Positions 1-5,321 of a stretch of 5,321 bases of DNA are shown here, in pieces. Source of the DNA: Candidatus Heimdallarchaeota archaeon (lineage in GTDB: Archaea; Asgardarchaeota; Heimdallarchaeia; Heimdallarchaeales; Kariarchaeaceae); NCBI GenBank assembly GCA_015522385.1, contig WAMJ01000201.1:1-5321 (forward strand), in the 5' to 3' direction. The position numbers and the translations under genes are program-made. The notes beneath the pieces were generated by a model. That model saw nothing but the letters and a program-made list of their open reading frames with translations, did not search any database and was not told the origin of the DNA. Numbering within the stretch: position 1 is the stretch's first letter; each line of letters starts with the position of its first letter.

Positions 1-524
1 GCTTCTTCAAGAAGTGGGGCGTCAATATCGTCTCTATGCTCCTTTGCCCAGTCAATAATCTCCTTGATTTGCTTACCGCAGCATCGTCCAGTTGGGTTTG
101 TGATTTTACAGTTTTTCCCTGTGTTCGCCTGTGTGAAATTCTGAATATCAATCAAGCTGTCACAGCATTTCTTGACCAAGAGCTCATCGATAATCGTCTG
201 TTCAAGAACATTCTTACAATAGCACGCAGGACGATTCTCCGTCCTCAGCGGGAGCTTGTGCATAACGGTGCTCTGAACCTCATCTTTTGAGTAATAGAGT
301 TGCTTTCCCGGATTGAAGTAGTAAACTGGACAGTCCCTGTTGGTACAAAAGAAGTATCCTTTTTCCTCAATATCCGTCCAATAAGCTGGCCGGAGGTGAT
401 TGGCCAAAGTTTCTCTAAGAATTCTTTTTCCTTTCTCGCCACAGAGTTTACAGAAGTTCTCCTCAGTGGAGGATTTCCCATCAAATTCAAGGGTCACTCC
501 CCCTCGTGTTGTTACAATGTTCAT
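1..524 (-). CDS. CopZ-like zinc/[2Fe-2S]-binding protein, N-terminal part, cut by left window edge
   Basis: The frame reads leftward from ATG at 524-522 and stays open to base 1, giving 174 residues without a stop, so the C-terminus is outside the window. Seen: a zinc-ribbon-like pair CxxC (C25, C28) and CxxxxC (C60, C65, in FFCTNRDCPVYYF), then CYC (C101, C103), C120-C121, C139 and an NPTGRCC segment (C148-C149). This order (CxxC, C-x4-C, CxC, then C...NPxGRCC) is that of the N-terminal domain of Archaeoglobus-type CopZ, which carries one zinc and one [2Fe-2S] cluster and in full-length CopZ precedes a copper-binding HMA domain. Whether an HMA domain follows here cannot be seen. Likely a cytosolic metallochaperone or redox/metal-handling protein; copper itself is inferred. 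The start is supported by a TATA-like element about 26 bp upstream, implying a leaderless mRNA. An alternative is a BFD-like [2Fe-2S] protein of other function. Confidence 0.78.
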   Translation of the reverse strand, partial: MNIVTTRGGVTLEFDGKSSTEENFCKLCGEKGKRILRETLANHLRPAYWTDIEEKGYFFCTNRDCPVYYFNPGKQLYYSKDEVQSTVMHKLPLRTENRPACYCKNVLEQTIIDELLVKKCCDSLIDIQNFTQANTGKNCKITNPTGRCCGKQIKEIIDWAKEHRDDIDAPLLEE

Positions 525-545
525 ACTTTTATGTAGGAAGCAACA

Positions 546-554
546 TTTAATAAA
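546..554 (-). promoter_or_regulatory. TATA box of the CopZ-like gene
   Basis: On the minus strand the sequence TTTATTAAA is centred about 26 bp before the ATG at 524. This is the archaeal TATA-to-start distance expected for a leaderless or nearly leaderless transcript. No Shine-Dalgarno sequence lies before the ATG, which agrees with that reading. The assignment rests on position and base composition only. Confidence 0.5.
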
Positions 555-556
555 CT

Positions 557-585
557 ATCGACTACAATAGTCAATCACTTGACTA
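557..585. promoter_or_regulatory. Operator-like cluster of GACTA/TAGTC inverted repeats
   Basis: Three copies of GACTA alternate in orientation: GACTA at 560-564, TAGTC at 568-572 and GACTA at 581-585. They form two overlapping dyads: GACTA-caa-TAGTC (560-572) and the perfect 7-bp-arm palindrome TAGTCAA-tcac-TTGACTA (568-585). The cluster sits just upstream of the TATA box of the leftward CopZ-like gene, within the 162-bp divergent region shared with the rightward membrane-protein gene. Symmetric half-sites at such a position suggest a dimeric transcription factor, plausibly metal-responsive given the target, but no regulator gene is visible and the metal link is inference. Confidence 0.45.
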
Positions 586-599
586 ATAGATATATAATT

Positions 600-656
600 A
601 TTTGAACATATTCATAGATATGTTTAATTCAAGATATGTATATTTGAACCATAGAT
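600..656. repeat. Short imperfect direct repeat in the divergent intergenic region
   Basis: ATTTGAAC occurs at 600-607 and 642-649, each followed by CATAGAT (613-619 and 650-656), with 5 extra bases between the two parts in the first copy. An AACATA/TATGTT dyad (605-610 and 619-624) lies within it. The region is very AT-rich, so chance repetition is quite possible; a regulatory role is only a suggestion. Confidence 0.25.
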
Positions 657-662
657 TTATTA
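655..662 (+). promoter_or_regulatory. Putative TATA box for the small membrane protein and IMPACT gene pair
   Basis: ATTTATTA is centred about 28 bp before the ATG at 687. That spacing supports the ATG as the start of a leaderless transcript and argues against the upstream in-frame TTG at 669, which is only about 10 bp from the element and would lie outside the mRNA. Confidence 0.42.
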
Positions 663-686
663 GAACAATTGATCCCTGTGTATGGT

Positions 687-893
687 ATGGAAAACAGGAG
701 GCCCACCTCATGGGTTAAGACCGAACGAGCCTCACCAAGTTTCGCAGTCATAGTCATGATGGTCTCCTATTATCTGGCATCAGAATATCCTGAGCAATCC
801 ACTCTAATCTACTCATCTGTAATTGTAATCGCGGTTATCATTGCAGTAGTCCTCTTAGTGACGTATCTTGCTAGAAATAGTGAAGTTGAATAG
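687..893 (+). CDS. Small hypothetical membrane protein (68 aa)
   Basis: I do not recognise a family. From ATG 687 the product has 68 residues: a basic, hydrophilic start (residues 1-19, containing NRRP and KTER), a moderately hydrophobic stretch (about 20-33, AVIVMMVSYYL), a short polar turn with PEQS, a strong membrane helix (about 41-62, rich in I and V) and a charged tail RNSEVE. This suggests one sure membrane helix, possibly a two-helix hairpin. The frame also extends to a TTG at 669, but the TATA-like element at 655-662 favours the ATG. The IMPACT-family gene starts 20 bp after its stop, so the two are probably co-transcribed. Being short, with no homolog recognised, it could still be a spurious frame, though the clear hydrophobic pattern and promoter placement favour a real gene. 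Confidence 0.5.
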   Translation: MENRRPTSWVKTERASPSFAVIVMMVSYYLASEYPEQSTLIYSSVIVIAVIIAVVLLVTYLARNSEVE

Positions 894-913
894 ATGGCAA
901 CCAATCTGACCTT

Positions 914-1309
914 GTGTACAGCATTGAAAGAAGTTATAGAGGACCGAAGTTCAAATTCAAAAAATCTGTGTTCATTGCTTCAATCTACAGTGTAAGCGGT
1001 AGGAAAGAAGTGAAACAGATACGTGAAAGGGTGTCTGAAGAGTTCAGGAAAGCCAGCCATAATGCGTGGGCATTCAGGATACTCATGGATGGGAATGTGG
1101 TAGAAGATGATGGAGATGACGGTGAGGTCAAGGGTACAGCAGGCAGGATGATCGCTACTCACCTTGAGCACTCAGGCTTGGTAAATGTGATCCTCTTTGT
1201 GACTAGGTTCTATGGCGGGATTAACCTCGGGAAGGGAGGTCTTATCCGGAGTTATTCTAAGGTTGCCAAGGAGCTCGTGGACAACATTCCTAAATATCAT
1301 CTTGATTAG
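914..1309 (+). CDS. IMPACT/YigZ (UPF0029) family protein, single-domain
   Basis: The 131-residue product is essentially one IMPACT N-terminal domain. Seen: FKKSVFIAS (about 15-23), the ASHNAWAFR segment (47-55), DDGEVKGTAG (68-77) and the family signature FVTRFYGGINLGKGGLIRSY (95-114). E. coli YigZ is about 200 residues because a second small domain (DUF1949) follows; that domain is absent here. In eukaryotes the same fold is the C-terminal part of IMPACT/YIH1, which dampens GCN2 signalling by binding GCN1; the function of the prokaryotic members is poorly defined. GTG at 914 is the start because an in-frame TGA at 887-889 leaves no other usual start codon between. There is no evident Shine-Dalgarno site, so translation may be coupled to the membrane-protein gene ending 20 bp upstream. 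Family assignment is firm; role is unknown. Confidence 0.9.
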   Translation: MYSIERSYRGPKFKFKKSVFIASIYSVSGRKEVKQIRERVSEEFRKASHNAWAFRILMDGNVVEDDGDDGEVKGTAGRMIATHLEHSGLVNVILFVTRFYGGINLGKGGLIRSYSKVAKELVDNIPKYHLD

Positions 1310-1337
1310 ATTGGGTCAGTACACAATTTATGAGATA

Positions 1338-1342
1338 TTTTT
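1338..1342 (+). terminator. Possible oligo-T terminator after the IMPACT gene
   Basis: A TTTTT tract lies about 29 bp after the IMPACT stop codon, with no hairpin needed for archaeal intrinsic termination. It separates the upstream gene pair from the independent promoter of the next gene. The tract is short, so leak-through is plausible. Confidence 0.3.
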
Positions 1343-1363
1343 ACTAACATCGACTAACGTCGA
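1343..1363 (+). promoter_or_regulatory. Tandem 10-bp repeat with embedded dyad upstream of the LURP-one promoter
   Basis: ACTAACATCG (1343-1352) is followed directly by ACTAACGTCG (1353-1362), a 9/10 tandem match with the copies one helical turn apart. The junction also forms the perfect dyad TCGAC-taac-GTCGA (1350-1363). The element ends about 7 bp before the TATA box, next to where the BRE would lie, a usual place for an archaeal activator or repressor. The 8-mer ATCGACTA (1349-1356) also occurs at 557-564 in the CopZ-like gene's operator region. The binding factor is unknown. Confidence 0.42.
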
Positions 1364-1369
1364 GAAAAA

Positions 1370-1377
1370 TTTATAAT
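1370..1377 (+). promoter_or_regulatory. TATA box of the LURP-one-related gene
   Basis: TTTATAAT, preceded by the purine-rich GAAAAA where a BRE is expected, is centred about 25 bp before the ATG at 1399. It is the best archaeal promoter match in the window and implies a leaderless transcript, since no Shine-Dalgarno sequence precedes the ATG. Confidence 0.65.
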
Positions 1378-1398
1378 CAGAGAGTATATTACTAATCA

Positions 1399-1920
1399 AT
1401 GGCTACATACAAAGTAAAGGAAAATCTGTCAATAGGAAAAGACACCTATGATATCCTTGACGAAAACGAGCAACTTCTCTACAAGGTTAAGGGAAAGATG
1501 ATCAACGTTGGAGGTGCGAAGCTCAAAGTCTACGACAGTTCAGAGAAGGAAATAGCTGAACTGAGCAGTAACATGAGAAAGAACTCTTGGAAGTTAACTC
1601 CAATGGATGAAGGTCAACCCAGTGCGTCCTACACCATCAAGGGGTTCTTCGGTAAGAAATTCACCTTGATACAGGATGACAAGGTGCTCGAAGGTAAGGT
1701 CAGGAGGGCTAACATGGCACTGGCATCACTCGATGGCACGGAATTGTACATGAAGAAGAACCTTGCGTTCAAAGATGTATACACCGTCGAGGCACCAGAA
1801 GAGATCGACCCGATGTGCTCAACTATCTCGGCTGTTGTATATGATCAAGTCTTCAGAGAAGGCAGTAATGATAGTAAGGGTTTTGGCATCCTGAGAAGTA
1901 TTCTAGGAAAATTCATTTAG
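1399..1920 (+). CDS. LURP-one-related (LOR, Tubby-like fold) protein
   Basis: The 173-residue product matches the LURP-one-related family in length and pattern. Seen: an opening YKVKENLSIGKDTYDILDEN (4-23), then LLYKVKGK and INVGGAKLKVYDSSEKEIAE (35-54) with the family's alternating beta-strand and D-x-G/D-x-S turns, further short strands to about residue 131, and a hydrophobic helix at about 137-152 (DPMCSTISAVVYDQVF) that would thread the beta-barrel, as in Tubby-like proteins. A C-terminal extension (about 153-173, ending GILRSILGKFI) is amphipathic and might touch membrane. The family is large in plants and is also found in fungi, bacteria and archaea; it is related to the phospholipid scramblase fold, but biochemical roles are largely unknown, so none is assigned. 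It has its own promoter and faces the Liv operon convergently. Confidence 0.78.
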   Translation: MATYKVKENLSIGKDTYDILDENEQLLYKVKGKMINVGGAKLKVYDSSEKEIAELSSNMRKNSWKLTPMDEGQPSASYTIKGFFGKKFTLIQDDKVLEGKVRRANMALASLDGTELYMKKNLAFKDVYTVEAPEEIDPMCSTISAVVYDQVFREGSNDSKGFGILRSILGKFI

Positions 1921-2025
1921 ATTGCGAGTATCTCTATCAGAAATCAAGTATTAGATTGATAATATTTCAGAGTTAACGTTTCATATGGCTATATTGAGTT
2001 TAAGAGATTGTTTCGGATAAAGTAT
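1921..2025. other. Convergent intergenic spacer without a strong terminator
   Basis: This 105-bp AT-rich spacer separates two convergent genes. A weak stem ATCAA/TTGAT (1943-1947 and 1956-1960) lies inside an outer GAAAT/ATTTC pair (1940-1944 and 1964-1968), but the arms are short and no long T-tract follows on either strand. Terminators for both genes are probably here but cannot be pinned down. Confidence 0.3.
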
Positions 2026-4497
2026 TTATGCCTCGTCTGGGCTTTCTCCGAGATAGGCGTCAAGCACCATCTTGTTCTCCTGGATGTGCTTGCTGTCACC
2101 TTGAGCAATTACTTTCCCATCAGCGAGGACAAAGATCTCATCTGAGAAGCTCATGACGACGTCCATATTGTGCTCAATAAGGAGAACATCTATGCCCTGC
2201 GTATTCTTGAGATCGACGATCCTGTCGAAGATCTTGTTCGCGAGGGTGGGGTTAACACCTGCAACAGGTTCGTCAAGGAGCAGGAGTGATGGTTGAGTCA
2301 TTAGTAACCTTCCAATTGCAAGTAGCTTCTGCTGACCTCCAGAGAGCTCGTCTGCAAGGTGGTCTGCCACATGGTCAATCTCGAGGAACTTGAGGATGTG
2401 CATTGCCCTCTTGACGTATCTCGCCTCCTGTCTCTCCCACAGTGGTTTTCCAAGGACTGCCCAGATGATCGACTCTCCAACCTGATCTTGAGGTGAGACA
2501 AGCATGTTCTCAAGTACACTCAACTTGGGGAAATTGCGTGTGTGCTGGAAGGTCCTGACCATTCCCATGTGAGAGATGGATTCAGGGTCATGTTCGCTAA
2601 TGTCAGATTTCTTGAAACGAACCTTACCCGCATCTCCCTCGTTGTCAAGAAATCCGCTGACCACATTGAAGAAGGTGGACTTCCCACTTCCGTTAGGCCC
2701 GATCAAAGAGGTCAATTTGCCCTTCTCTACCATGACAGTGGCTCCATTAAGTGCTTTCACACCTCCGAAATTCTTATGCACATCCTCGGCATCAAAGATG
2801 TACTCTCCCATGGCAACCTCTTCGGAGCTTCCAGATAATTCAAGGATCTGGTCACCTCTAGGAAGAACAGCACCAGTGAACTTCATGAGGCTTTGGACAA
2901 CAACATTACTCTTAAGCTTCTCCTCACTTTCCTCAAGGAGGTAGAGGTAATCGAGGTACTTCTGGTTGTTCTGTTGTTTCTCTGGGAAGATACCCTTAGC
3001 AGAGAACACCAGGAAAATAATCAGTAACAGCCCAATTGATATCTGTGCAAGGTTGCTAGGGTCTATCCTCTGACCCTCGGTCCATGGATAGTAGGGGAAT
3101 TGATCACGGAACTTAAGCAAACGTCCAGCTGCAACTTTCAGAAGTTGGATCAATACAGCCCCATAGATCACACCCTTATTGTTCGCGGTACCACCAATGA
3201 TCACCATGATGTAAAGTGTAAACGTAATTGTCGGAAGATATGCGTCTGGAGTGATTGTGAAGATATTGTAGGCAAATATCACTCCCGCGAGACCGGTGAG
3301 CGTACTGGATATAACTAGTCCCTTCAACCGATACATGAATAGACTCTTTCCAACCGATGTAGCACTCGTGTCATCTTCTCTTATCGCTCGGATTGTCCTA
3401 CCAAATGGGGAGGTGATGATCTCCCTTAGAGCGAGGTAGATTGCAGCCATGACATAGTAGGACATGAGCATCAGGTACCAATAGGGTAACTGAACTGTAG
3501 CCTGATTGAGGATCAACATCGACACGGAGAATACTATGACCTCAAGGACAAGAGCGACTGCACCCGCTACAAGAATATTCTTGGATCCCGTACCTAACCG
3601 GGTAACGATACTCCTCATTCCAAGAATTGCGTAAGGTGTAAATAGCATGAAGAGATCAAGGGAAACAGAAGGAGTACCAAAATATGACCCCATGTTTAAG
3701 AGTGAGAAGAGTAAGCCAAGGACAAGTGAAAATGTAACCGATTTATCCAAGGTCAGGAGGAAAGCACGGTCAGGCTCCATGTGTTTCTTCTGCTCATTGT
3801 TAACCCAGAACCCACGGGCAATAATCAGAACAAGATATAAAACCAATATCCCAGTCGAGGTAAGGTCAAGATCCATACGGGTGGCGTTCTCATTGGGATC
3901 AAAAAGCACGAAGAATGGTACGGATAGGGCAAAACCAGAAGCACCTCCAAGCTCTTGCTGATTGATAAGCACCATTCTCAAAATCTCGCCAGCGACAATC
4001 GTAACTATTGCGAAATAATCCTCTTTCAGACGAAGAGATGGAAGGGTGAGGAGAACTCCTGCAACACCAGTAATGATCATCGCCCAGACTACTGCCCAAA
4101 TAATTGACCATACCATGTTCCCAGACTGCTCGAACATATAGGAGTAAGCGAAATAATAAGTATATCCTGAAACAGCCATGAAAGCCACTTTACCGAAGTT
4201 TGGAAGTCCAAGATAACCGACCTCAAGATTGAGCGTCAATGCAATAGCTGCAAAGATGAAAACCTGACTGAAAGTTGTGAAGAACGCACTTGTACCCGAG
4301 ATAGCTCCCGTGAAATAGGGGATGAGATACAACGTCAACACGGGTATTCCGAGGATCGACGCGAGGACTATTGATCGAGTGTCTTGTTCCATTGAGTTGA
4401 ACCACTCCCCTATATCTTGACCGAGGAATCTGATCAGGAGGAGAATGACGATTAGTGTAGCAAGAATTATTAGCCATATTGTATTATTTGATAGCAT
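2026..4497 (-). CDS. livM-livG: LivM-LivG fusion: branched-chain amino acid type ABC transporter permease/ATPase
   Basis: This 823-residue protein joins the second permease and one ATPase of a Liv (HAAT) family importer. Permease, about 1-505: two N-terminal helices, then the LivM core LNLEVGYLGLPNFGKVAF (89-106), the cytoplasmic coupling region SPFGRTIRAIRED (363-375) and IIGGTANNKGVIYGA (433-447). Between about 200 and 340 lies extra sequence with roughly four hydrophobic segments; LivM is usually about 300-350 residues. A hydrophilic linker (about 505-563) leads to the ATPase, with Walker A GPNGSGKST (600-608), Q-loop Q651, signature LSGGQQ (718-723), Walker B LLLLDEP (738-744, catalytic E743), H776, and the LivG-type tail ending in DAYLGE. 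All catalytic residues are present. The start follows a strong Shine-Dalgarno site 12 bp after livH. No livF follows. Substrate is probably branched-chain or other amino acids; amides or urea are alternatives in this family. Confidence 0.93.
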   Translation of the reverse strand: MLSNNTIWLIILATLIVILLLIRFLGQDIGEWFNSMEQDTRSIVLASILGIPVLTLYLIPYFTGAISGTSAFFTTFSQVFIFAAIALTLNLEVGYLGLPNFGKVAFMAVSGYTYYFAYSYMFEQSGNMVWSIIWAVVWAMIITGVAGVLLTLPSLRLKEDYFAIVTIVAGEILRMVLINQQELGGASGFALSVPFFVLFDPNENATRMDLDLTSTGILVLYLVLIIARGFWVNNEQKKHMEPDRAFLLTLDKSVTFSLVLGLLFSLLNMGSYFGTPSVSLDLFMLFTPYAILGMRSIVTRLGTGSKNILVAGAVALVLEVIVFSVSMLILNQATVQLPYWYLMLMSYYVMAAIYLALREIITSPFGRTIRAIREDDTSATSVGKSLFMYRLKGLVISSTLTGLAGVIFAYNIFTITPDAYLPTITFTLYIMVIIGGTANNKGVIYGAVLIQLLKVAAGRLLKFRDQFPYYPWTEGQRIDPSNLAQISIGLLLIIFLVFSAKGIFPEKQQNNQKYLDYLYLLEESEEKLKSNVVVQSLMKFTGAVLPRGDQILELSGSSEEVAMGEYIFDAEDVHKNFGGVKALNGATVMVEKGKLTSLIGPNGSGKSTFFNVVSGFLDNEGDAGKVRFKKSDISEHDPESISHMGMVRTFQHTRNFPKLSVLENMLVSPQDQVGESIIWAVLGKPLWERQEARYVKRAMHILKFLEIDHVADHLADELSGGQQKLLAIGRLLMTQPSLLLLDEPVAGVNPTLANKIFDRIVDLKNTQGIDVLLIEHNMDVVMSFSDEIFVLADGKVIAQGDSKHIQENKMVLDAYLGESPDEA

Positions 4498-4504
4498 AGT
4501 ATTT

Positions 4505-4510
4505 ACCTCC
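4505..4510 (-). promoter_or_regulatory. Shine-Dalgarno site of livMG overlapping the livH stop
   Basis: On the minus strand the junction reads TAGGAGGTAAATACTATG: the final G of the livH TAG stop is the first base of GGAGGT, followed 7 bases later by the livMG ATG at 4497. This fixes the start and suggests translational coupling of the two subunits. It contrasts with the leaderless-looking genes elsewhere in the window. Confidence 0.85.
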
Positions 4511-5321
4511 TAAAGTTTTGACTTTGGATCAACCAATCCAAAGAGTCCACGTGGTCGCAGGATAAGCACAAGTATGATAATTGTGAATGGTGCGACATTG
4601 CTCCAGTCTCCACTGGTAGACCAGAAGGTGAGGTTCTTCACAGTCTCATTCTTGCCACCTATCGTCGCAACTTGGTCATTGAAGAAGCTAACAAACTGCT
4701 TCATTGCAACGATGATGAAGCCACTGACCAATGTACCTTCAAATGAGTCGAAACCACCCAAGGTCACGATTGCAAAGATGATGAGCAGACGAGCGAAACC
4801 ACTCGTTGGATTGACCTCAGAGCTCGCCATCAAGAAGAGGGCACCCATTCCAGTGACACCTGCCGCGAGGAACCAAGACCACAGAATTACTGCACGGGTG
4901 TTAATTCCACTGATTTCCGCTAGATCCACATCGTCGGATGTCGCTCTCATCGCCATTCCCAATGTAGTGTTGTTGAAAATGTAACGAAGGATAAGGACAG
5001 TAATTATCATAACAATCATGCCCCAGACGTGGTTCTGTGAGAAGGTCACTTCAATACCCTTCATAATTGTGACAGACGTATTTCTCTCAAACAGAATTTT
5101 GAAGAAAGTCCCAATGAAGGGTAGCGATCTTAGACCAACTGTCCACGTAGTGAACTCCTTTGGATAAACTATCGCTATACTTTGAGATACTCCAGTGAAT
5201 ATCTCCTGAATCACTTGTCTTATGATAATACCGTACCCAATTGAGGCCACCATCAATGATAGAGGAGTAGCATTCCTATTGATCAGGGGACCAAAGATAA
5301 GAATCTCTCCGAGAACTCCAA
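4510..5321 (-). CDS. livH: LivH: branched-chain amino acid type ABC transporter permease, N-terminus cut by right edge
   Basis: The frame is open from the right edge to TAG at 4512-4510, giving 269 visible residues. An in-frame TTG/ATG pair at 5256-5251 is internal, because family-like sequence (a short membrane segment followed by PLINRNATPLSLMVASIGYG) continues upstream of it. Residue numbers are for the visible fragment: LGMAMRATSDDVDLAEISGI (120-139), the cytoplasmic coupling region with the RA...A...GI pattern; a long hydrophobic run; VTLGGFDSFEGTLVSG (185-200), the LivH glycine motif; and the closing LILRPRGLFG (252-261). About six or seven membrane helices are visible. The loop at about 40-95 and the polar segment before the last helix (about 212-243) seem long for LivH. 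LivH pairs with the LivM half of the downstream fusion to form the pore. The genes are 12 bp apart and co-transcribed. The promoter lies outside the window. Confidence 0.92.
   Translation of the reverse strand, partial: GVLGEILIFGPLINRNATPLSLMVASIGYGIIIRQVIQEIFTGVSQSIAIVYPKEFTTWTVGLRSLPFIGTFFKILFERNTSVTIMKGIEVTFSQNHVWGMIVMIITVLILRYIFNNTTLGMAMRATSDDVDLAEISGINTRAVILWSWFLAAGVTGMGALFLMASSEVNPTSGFARLLIIFAIVTLGGFDSFEGTLVSGFIIVAMKQFVSFFNDQVATIGGKNETVKNLTFWSTSGDWSNVAPFTIIILVLILRPRGLFGLVDPKSKL

Noticed and set aside
36..536. Two rightward open frames (36-290 and 300-536) and a leftward frame at 245-490
   Set aside because: They overlap the leftward CopZ-like frame, which has the coherent cysteine-motif order, a promoter and no stop; the others show no recognisable domain.
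669..686. TTG at 669 as the start of the small membrane protein
   Set aside because: The TATA-like element at 655-662 would place the transcript start downstream of it, and ATG 687 is at the expected distance.
894..913. ATG at 894 as the start of the IMPACT gene
   Set aside because: It is in a different frame from the IMPACT coding sequence; the only usual in-frame start after the TGA at 887-889 is GTG 914.
1940..1968. Hairpin in the convergent spacer as an intrinsic terminator
   Set aside because: The arms are only 5 bp, loops are large, and no T-tract follows; kept only as part of the spacer description.
4574..4984. A 136-codon rightward open frame opposite livH, and similar frames opposite or inside livMG
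   Set aside because: These are shadows of the strongly conserved livH and livMG frames and encode no recognisable domain.
5251..5256. TTG/ATG as the true livH start
   Set aside because: The frame continues upstream to the window edge with residues typical of the LivH segment before the conserved IGYG-like motif, so the start is outside the window.
1..5321. CRISPR arrays, tRNA or rRNA genes, insertion sequence ends
   Set aside because: No regularly spaced repeats, cloverleaf-like segments, or transposase with terminal inverted repeats were seen.

Overview
The window looks like archaeal chromosome. Three genes have a TATA-box-like element about 25 to 29 bp before a plausible start codon and no room for a Shine-Dalgarno site, as expected for leaderless archaeal transcripts. 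The one tightly packed downstream operon gene (livMG) does carry a strong GGAGGT site. The LURP-one (Tubby-like) protein and the stand-alone IMPACT-domain protein would fit an Asgard archaeon such as a Thorarchaeote, but that lineage guess is inference and cannot be settled from 5 kb.

Left part (1-1920): a leftward gene running off the left edge encodes a cysteine-rich protein that resembles the N-terminal zinc and [2Fe-2S] domain of CopZ-type copper chaperones. It lacks a visible stop codon and is easy to miss. Its promoter region holds a cluster of GACTA/TAGTC inverted repeats that looks like an operator. Divergent from it are a small predicted two-helix membrane protein and, 20 bp later, an IMPACT/YigZ-family protein reduced to the single N-terminal domain; these two are probably co-transcribed. 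A short T-tract follows, then a separate promoter marked by a tandem 10-bp repeat, then a LURP-one-related protein.

Right part (2026-5321): a leftward operon of a branched-chain amino acid type (HAAT/Liv family) ABC importer. A LivH permease, cut by the right edge, is followed after 12 bp by an 823-residue LivM-LivG fusion that joins the second permease to an ATPase with all canonical motifs. The permease half is longer than usual because of an apparent insertion holding several extra membrane helices. No livF follows; the operon ends convergently against the LURP-one gene. LivF and the binding protein LivK, if present, must lie to the right of the window or elsewhere.

How they fit together: LivH and LivMG would form the membrane pore and one motor of an amino acid (or amide/urea) importer. 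The CopZ-like, small membrane, IMPACT and LURP-one genes have separate promoters or orientations and show no clear functional tie to the importer. No RNA genes, insertion sequences or CRISPR arrays were seen. The most unusual items are the enlarged LivMG fusion, the unlisted CopZ-like gene with its operator-like repeats, and the tandem helical-turn repeat before the LURP-one gene.
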